A model generated the notes under the pieces. The model was not told where the DNA came from, did not search any database, and was given only the letters and a program-made list of their open reading frames with translations. From an uncultured Syntrophaceae bacterium (GTDB lineage: Bacteria; Desulfobacterota; Syntrophia; Syntrophales; UBA2185), in contig CAITLA010000210.1 in the NCBI GenBank assembly GCA_903893135.1, forward strand, positions 1 through 40,277: a stretch of DNA of 40,277 nucleotides. Reading direction: 5' to 3'. A program made the position numbers and the translations under genes. Positions 36,396 to 40,277 of this stretch are shown here, piece after piece. Each line of letters begins with the position of its first letter. The stretch's first letter is position 1.

Positions 36396-37790
36396 ATGAA
36401 CATCCTGCTGATTAACATATGCCTCCGTTTTGACAGCCCAATCAAACATATCCCTGTGGGGTTGGCATGCATTGCCACGGCGTTGGATAAGGCCGGCATG
36501 AAGCCGGATATCCTGGATGTTGATCTCTACCGCTACACGGATGAGCAGGTAGAGTCTTTTTTGAAGACCCGCCGATATGACATCGTGGGATTGGGAACGA
36601 TTGTCTCTGGATATAAATATACCAAGAACCTGTCCGTTCTGGTCAAACGGGCCATGCCGGAAGCCCTGCTGGTTGTTGGGAACACGGTTGCCTCGTCGAT
36701 TCCCGAACTCTTACTGACCAGGGTGCCGGAGGTTGACGTGGCGGTCATCGGAGAAGGTGATGAAACGGTCGTCGAGATTGTGCGCGCCGTTGCGGACAAG
36801 AAGGGTTGGCAGGACATATCGGGTATCGCTTACCGCAACGAGGCGGGTACGGTGGTATTTACACCGCCGAGAAAAGCGATTTCCAAACTCGAAACGCTTC
36901 CTTTTCCGGACTATTCTCTCTTCGAGATAGACCAATATCTGGACGTCTCCAATATCACCGTTCCCGAACCGCACCCGATTCCCCTGAAAGAATTGAGGGC
37001 GCTGCCCCTGAATACGGCGCGTGGTTGTCCCTTTGATTGCACGTTCTGCTATCATGCGTTTAAAAAAGATTCCTATCGCACTTATCCCTTCGATCTGGTT
37101 GTGAAACAGATCAAATACCTTCAGGACACATACGGCATCAACTACATTCATTTCTGGGATGAACTGACCTTTGTATCGATCAAGAAAGTTCGAGAGCTCT
37201 GTGATGCAATAGAGAGGGAGAACGTCCGGTTTTACTGGGCCATGGGACCACGGGGCGACCTGATCAAGAAGAAACATCTGGATCTACTCAAACGGTGTAA
37301 AGACTTGGGAGCCATATCTATCGGAGGTGCGCTGGAATCGTCAGCCCCGGAGATCCTGAAGGCGATGAACAAGCGCATGCATTTGGAGGACTTCATCGAA
37401 CAGATGGAAACAGCAAGGGCGGCGGGATTGACAGTCCGCACTTCCCTAGTCTTCGGATATCCTCAGGAAACGGCGGAGACCATCAAAAACACGCTTGATG
37501 TATGCCGGCGGCTGGGGATTTATCCTACGTCGGGTTTCGTACTCCCTCTTCCCAGCACCCCTATCTATGATTTTGCCCGTGCGCGGGGATTGATCGGCAA
37601 TGAAGAGAAATATCTTCTCCGCATCGGTGACCGGCAGGATCTGCATGTGAATCTCACACAGATGTCCGATGAGGAACTCCTCGATAAGGTAAAAAACGAG
37701 CTCATTGCACTGAAAAATGATCTTAGGGTAGCCCTGTCGGACGACCAGGTGATAAAAACGGGGATCTATAGGAAGGCGGGAAACACATAA
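36396..37790 (+). CDS. B12-binding-domain radical SAM protein (third)
   Basis: Start is ATG 36396 (MNILLINICLRFDSP), ten bases after AAGGG; the longer reading is unsupported. Residues 1 to ~160 are a cobalamin-binding-type domain (HIPVGLACIATALDKAG, VAVIGEGDETVVEIV). The radical SAM motif is C211-PFD-C215-TF-C218 in LNTARGCPFDCTFC. GALESSAPEILKAMNKRM and FGYPQETAET follow. It is less similar to the two proteins at 17043 and 19872 than they are to each other, and is more GC-balanced. It probably modifies a carbon of the pseudaminic-type sugar or a lipid-linked intermediate; the reaction is unknown. Confidence 0.82.
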   Translation: MNILLINICLRFDSPIKHIPVGLACIATALDKAGMKPDILDVDLYRYTDEQVESFLKTRRYDIVGLGTIVSGYKYTKNLSVLVKRAMPEALLVVGNTVASSIPELLLTRVPEVDVAVIGEGDETVVEIVRAVADKKGWQDISGIAYRNEAGTVVFTPPRKAISKLETLPFPDYSLFEIDQYLDVSNITVPEPHPIPLKELRALPLNTARGCPFDCTFCYHAFKKDSYRTYPFDLVVKQIKYLQDTYGINYIHFWDELTFVSIKKVRELCDAIERENVRFYWAMGPRGDLIKKKHLDLLKRCKDLGAISIGGALESSAPEILKAMNKRMHLEDFIEQMETARAAGLTVRTSLVFGYPQETAETIKNTLDVCRRLGIYPTSGFVLPLPSTPIYDFARARGLIGNEEKYLLRIGDRQDLHVNLTQMSDEELLDKVKNELIALKNDLRVALSDDQVIKTGIYRKAGNT

Positions 37791-37810
37791 TCCCTGCTTA
37801 ACGCATTCAA

Positions 37811-39757
37811 ATGAAAATCAAGATCAAAAATAAAGCCATAATTATCGGTAATCTGACAAGATTTTCACTCATAATTTGTAGACTGATAAAGTGGATCAGC
37901 GGTCGCGATGTTTATTATGTTTCAGTGAGTGGCACTTTAATTAAGAACCTTGACGCTCTTATCAGATACGAAGCGATAGGCATTAGGTGGGTCAGCAAGG
38001 AATACCTCGCCTTTTCCGACTACAGACGGGGTTCCTTCATTGCATGGGAGTTGGCGGATGCCATTTTCGAGCAGATTGGTATGTCGAGGTCAGTCAGCAT
38101 TGTGAATCGATGTTTATCGGAGGATAGGCTGCTGGGAAACAAGATGGCCGTCTTCTGGAAGCAAATGATTTATGTAGACTTAGATTTATTAGCGAAACAA
38201 TATGCTGCGGCAGAGTTTCTGTTGAGACATGGAAAATATTCTAAAGTCTTGATAGTCACATTTAATGGAATGGCTCAGCTCGCTCGGAAGGGTTTAAGGG
38301 CGAGGGAAAATGTGAATTTGATGATCTTATGCTCCTTGTCTTGGATTGGTTTTTTATATGTAGCTATAGCAAAGTCATTCCTCAACCTGTTGCGGATTTT
38401 CCTATTCAAGACAGGAAATAAGTCGAGTGGAGCTTCAGGGGGGGGAGCTCATGAACTCTCTGACTCAGCTAAAAATATTGAAAGCTACGAAGTGGCTTTT
38501 TTCCCCCATCAGGGAATTTTTTATGGGGGTCTATTTATTAAAGATTCATACTATAGCGAAGATCACGCCTCACCTCTACACAAATCTCAGATTCTTCACA
38601 TTTCGCATAGAGAACAGAACAGTCAATACATGGTTGAGAGTTATCGGTATTATCGAGAGCATGGTATTCCGCATACAGACACTGAAGAGTTAATGCTGTT
38701 TGCGGGGGGCGCCTACAGGGACCTACTAAAACTTATTAACGAATGGGGTTTCCATATATTTCTTGATTGGGCAAAGTTCGGCATCTCCTTTATGTTTTTT
38801 ATGGTAATGAATTTTGTAAAGGTGAGAGCTTATTCACATATTATGTCAAAGTTTAAAATGTTGAAGCTGGTGCTGGTTGGTTACGATTTTCTCTTTCCTA
38901 TTGAATTATCTTTGGCATTGTCTTTGTCGGGGGTGAAGGTGTGTGCTCATCAAGAGCGGTTTATCCAGGCTTTTTATCCTGAAACCTCCTATATATTTGA
39001 TTATTATTTTGTCGCTGGAGAAATTATCAACAAGAGGGGACTCAAGCATAGTGCGATCGATCATTGTATACCCATAGGTCTGGTGCGTGTAGACAATCTC
39101 TATGAATATGAAAGTAATCCCCTTCCGGATGGGAAATATGACGTAATAAAAGATAAGAGATTGCTTGTTTTGGCTCTTGATTATCATCTGCCCGCAGATG
39201 ACTTTGAGGATATTTCCCGTTCGGTTGGCAAGGTCGAGCACACTCGCCAGTTCTATTTAAATCTCATCGAGCTTGCCAAAGAGTTTCCCACGGTCCATAT
39301 CACAATCAAGGGTAAAGACACGAATTCTTACAGAAGTGCTTATATAGAAGACATCGTCAAGGAAATAGAGATATCTGATAACATAGAAATTGAATTTAAT
39401 CTTGAAAAATACAATCCCTATTATCTGGCTGAAAAGGCGGACCTAACTATTGCCTGTCATACTTCTCTGGCCGACGAACTCCTCGCGGCAGGACGAAAGG
39501 TTATTCTGTTCGAGATAACTGATCACCTGGAAACACTATTCAATTACGATGGTTTACCGGTTGTTGTTCATGACTATGCAGAACTTAAATACCATGTTAG
39601 CCAAGTGTTGAAAGGGAGTTACTTGGATGATCGTGCAATCCAAAGACTGCAGAAAGATTTTTATAGCGATTGTTATCATGGCAATGTCTGTAAATCGATC
39701 CGTTCCATTCTAGAGCAGTTAATCGCCGATAATCATTCCAACGCCTCTGAGAAATGA
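37811..39757 (+). CDS. Large putative polysaccharide glycosyltransferase (648 aa)
   Basis: Not recognised by clear family motifs. There are hydrophobic segments around residues 175-197 and 320-340 that could be membrane-associated. A low-complexity linker SSGASGGGAHE (near residue 210) divides the protein. The C-terminal part (about 430-640) looks like the donor half of a GT-B enzyme: RLLVLALDYHLP, VHITIKGKD, DLTIACHTSLADELLAAG and KVILFEITDH. This is similar in style to CDP-glycerol/poly-sugar phosphate transferases and to the protein at 22216. A role in transferring a nonulosonate or building the repeat unit fits the position but is inference. Confidence 0.5.
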   Translation: MKIKIKNKAIIIGNLTRFSLIICRLIKWISGRDVYYVSVSGTLIKNLDALIRYEAIGIRWVSKEYLAFSDYRRGSFIAWELADAIFEQIGMSRSVSIVNRCLSEDRLLGNKMAVFWKQMIYVDLDLLAKQYAAAEFLLRHGKYSKVLIVTFNGMAQLARKGLRARENVNLMILCSLSWIGFLYVAIAKSFLNLLRIFLFKTGNKSSGASGGGAHELSDSAKNIESYEVAFFPHQGIFYGGLFIKDSYYSEDHASPLHKSQILHISHREQNSQYMVESYRYYREHGIPHTDTEELMLFAGGAYRDLLKLINEWGFHIFLDWAKFGISFMFFMVMNFVKVRAYSHIMSKFKMLKLVLVGYDFLFPIELSLALSLSGVKVCAHQERFIQAFYPETSYIFDYYFVAGEIINKRGLKHSAIDHCIPIGLVRVDNLYEYESNPLPDGKYDVIKDKRLLVLALDYHLPADDFEDISRSVGKVEHTRQFYLNLIELAKEFPTVHITIKGKDTNSYRSAYIEDIVKEIEISDNIEIEFNLEKYNPYYLAEKADLTIACHTSLADELLAAGRKVILFEITDHLETLFNYDGLPVVVHDYAELKYHVSQVLKGSYLDDRAIQRLQKDFYSDCYHGNVCKSIRSILEQLIADNHSNASEK

Positions 39758-39903
39758 ATACCTTAAAAAAAGATCTGAAGATCATTGTCTGGCGGATAAG
39801 ACGATTCGAATCCTTCAAGTGGAGTTTTTCAATGACGCTGACATACCATGGACAGGTTCATCACAATATGATCAATATCTTTGAACAAATCGTCAGATAC
39901 TAA
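39754..39903 (+). CDS. Small hypothetical ORF, possibly a gene fragment
   Basis: A 49-residue frame starts in an ATGA overlap with the preceding stop and reads MNTLKKDLKIIVWRIRRFES, ending EQIVRY, TAA 39901-39903. Codon use and the overlap suggest it is or was translated. No family recognised; it could be the N-terminus of a longer protein cut short. It precedes the ABC transporter start by 21 bp. Confidence 0.35.
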   Translation: MNTLKKDLKIIVWRIRRFESFKWSFSMTLTYHGQVHHNMINIFEQIVRY

Positions 39904-39924
39904 GGCTGGATCACCCCAAACCAC

Positions 39925-40224
39925 ATGTCTTCTTTGAACAACGACATAAAAATTATCCGATGGTTCCTGAGGCCTTACAGGGCGGAAGTATTTTTAATCT
40001 TCCTTCTGCTGCTTGTCTGTTCCGTTTTGGAGACCCTTTGCATCGGAGCCTTCTATCCATTGCTCAACAACATCCTCGCCGGAAGCACCCCCGTGGTCCG
40101 GCCAGGTGGGAAGGCTTTGGAAATCCTCGACTTAATGGTCAAACAGATTCCTATTAGTGAACCCATCATTGCCGCAAGCCTATTTCTCTTGGTTCTGGTC
40201 GTTGTGACCAATATCTTCAATTAA
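39925..40224 (+). pseudogene. N-terminus of an ABC flippase-like transporter, ending at an early stop
   Basis: The 99-residue product has the opening of an MsbA/PglK-type ABC exporter membrane domain: IIRWFLRPYRAEVFLIFLLL (first membrane helix), LETLCIGAFYPLLNNILAG, and a second helix in PIIAASLFLLVLVVVTNIF. A full exporter has ~570 residues with an ATPase domain. Here TAA at 40222-40224 ends the frame, and another frame stays open to the window edge. So it is either a frameshifted gene or a truncated one; the window ends too soon to decide. A PglK-like flippase would fit lipid-linked glycan export. Confidence 0.5.
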
Positions 40225-40277
40225 CTGATCGAGATATTGGCGAAATGACTACGCAAGTACTCGATCGATTAATGGAC

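Overview
The window is one long surface-polysaccharide / glycoconjugate locus, almost entirely on the + strand, dominated by genes for nine-carbon nonulosonic acids (the sialic-acid-like sugars legionaminic and pseudaminic acid). An EPS-type MarR-family regulator, a Wzz-like protein, several B12-binding radical SAM proteins, palindromic repeats and a mosaic of AT-rich and more GC-balanced genes suggest a Gram-negative anaerobe, most likely Desulfobacterota (Syntrophus/Desulfo-type). That placement is inference from gene style only.

Layout. 1-227: palindromic and direct repeats. 228-2716: family 2 glycosyltransferase, MarR-like EPS regulator with its own promoter, Wzz-like chain-length protein. 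2790-4166: IS5-family element. 4260-8685: sugar epimerase/dehydratase, then a legionaminic-type trio (LegC aminotransferase, NeuC/LegG 2-epimerase, NeuB/LegI synthase) and a stub of neuD. 8788-13392: an unexpected 2-oxoacid-dehydrogenase-like module: E1-alpha, an E3 stub cut off near an IS3 element, E1-beta, and a lipoyl domain + E3/E1-binding domain fused to a NeuD/PglD-type left-handed beta-helix acyltransferase. 13494-15164: epimerase fragment, methyltransferase, and a neuB'-'neuD deletion scar. 15187-17021: PtmE-like nucleotidyltransferase and LegF-like CMP-sugar synthetase. 17043-22081: two paralogous B12/radical SAM proteins around a DegT aminotransferase, plus a methyltransferase. 22083-22232: leftover 3' end of another cytidylyltransferase. 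22216-23415: probable glycosyltransferase. 23418-36156: a pseudaminic-type operon (PseB, PseC, SpsF/PseF-like, PseI, PseG) interleaved with a PduX-like GHMP kinase, a threonine-synthase-like enzyme, a formyltransferase, an ATP-grasp ligase, methyltransferases and two PIG-L-type deacetylases. 36396-40224: a third B12/radical SAM protein, a large putative glycosyltransferase, a small ORF, and the start of an ABC flippase that meets a stop.

How it fits together. The LegC/LegG/LegI/PtmE/LegF genes would make a CMP-legionaminic-type sugar; PseB/C/I/G/F would make a CMP-pseudaminic-type sugar. In both halves the usual acetyl-CoA N-acetyltransferase is absent or broken (neuD survives only as stubs; no PseH is seen). 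Unusual acyl-group machinery sits there instead: a lipoyl-tethered acyltransferase fed by an E1 decarboxylase in the first half, and formyltransferase, ATP-grasp ligase and amino-acid enzymes in the second. I read this as two routes to non-acetyl N-acyl decorations. The first is the best candidate for an undescribed system. Gene scars (neuD', neuB'-'neuD, 'cytidylyltransferase, 'SDR, E3') show that the locus was assembled by cassette exchange. A (TA)6 tract puts one methyltransferase out of frame and may act as a phase switch.
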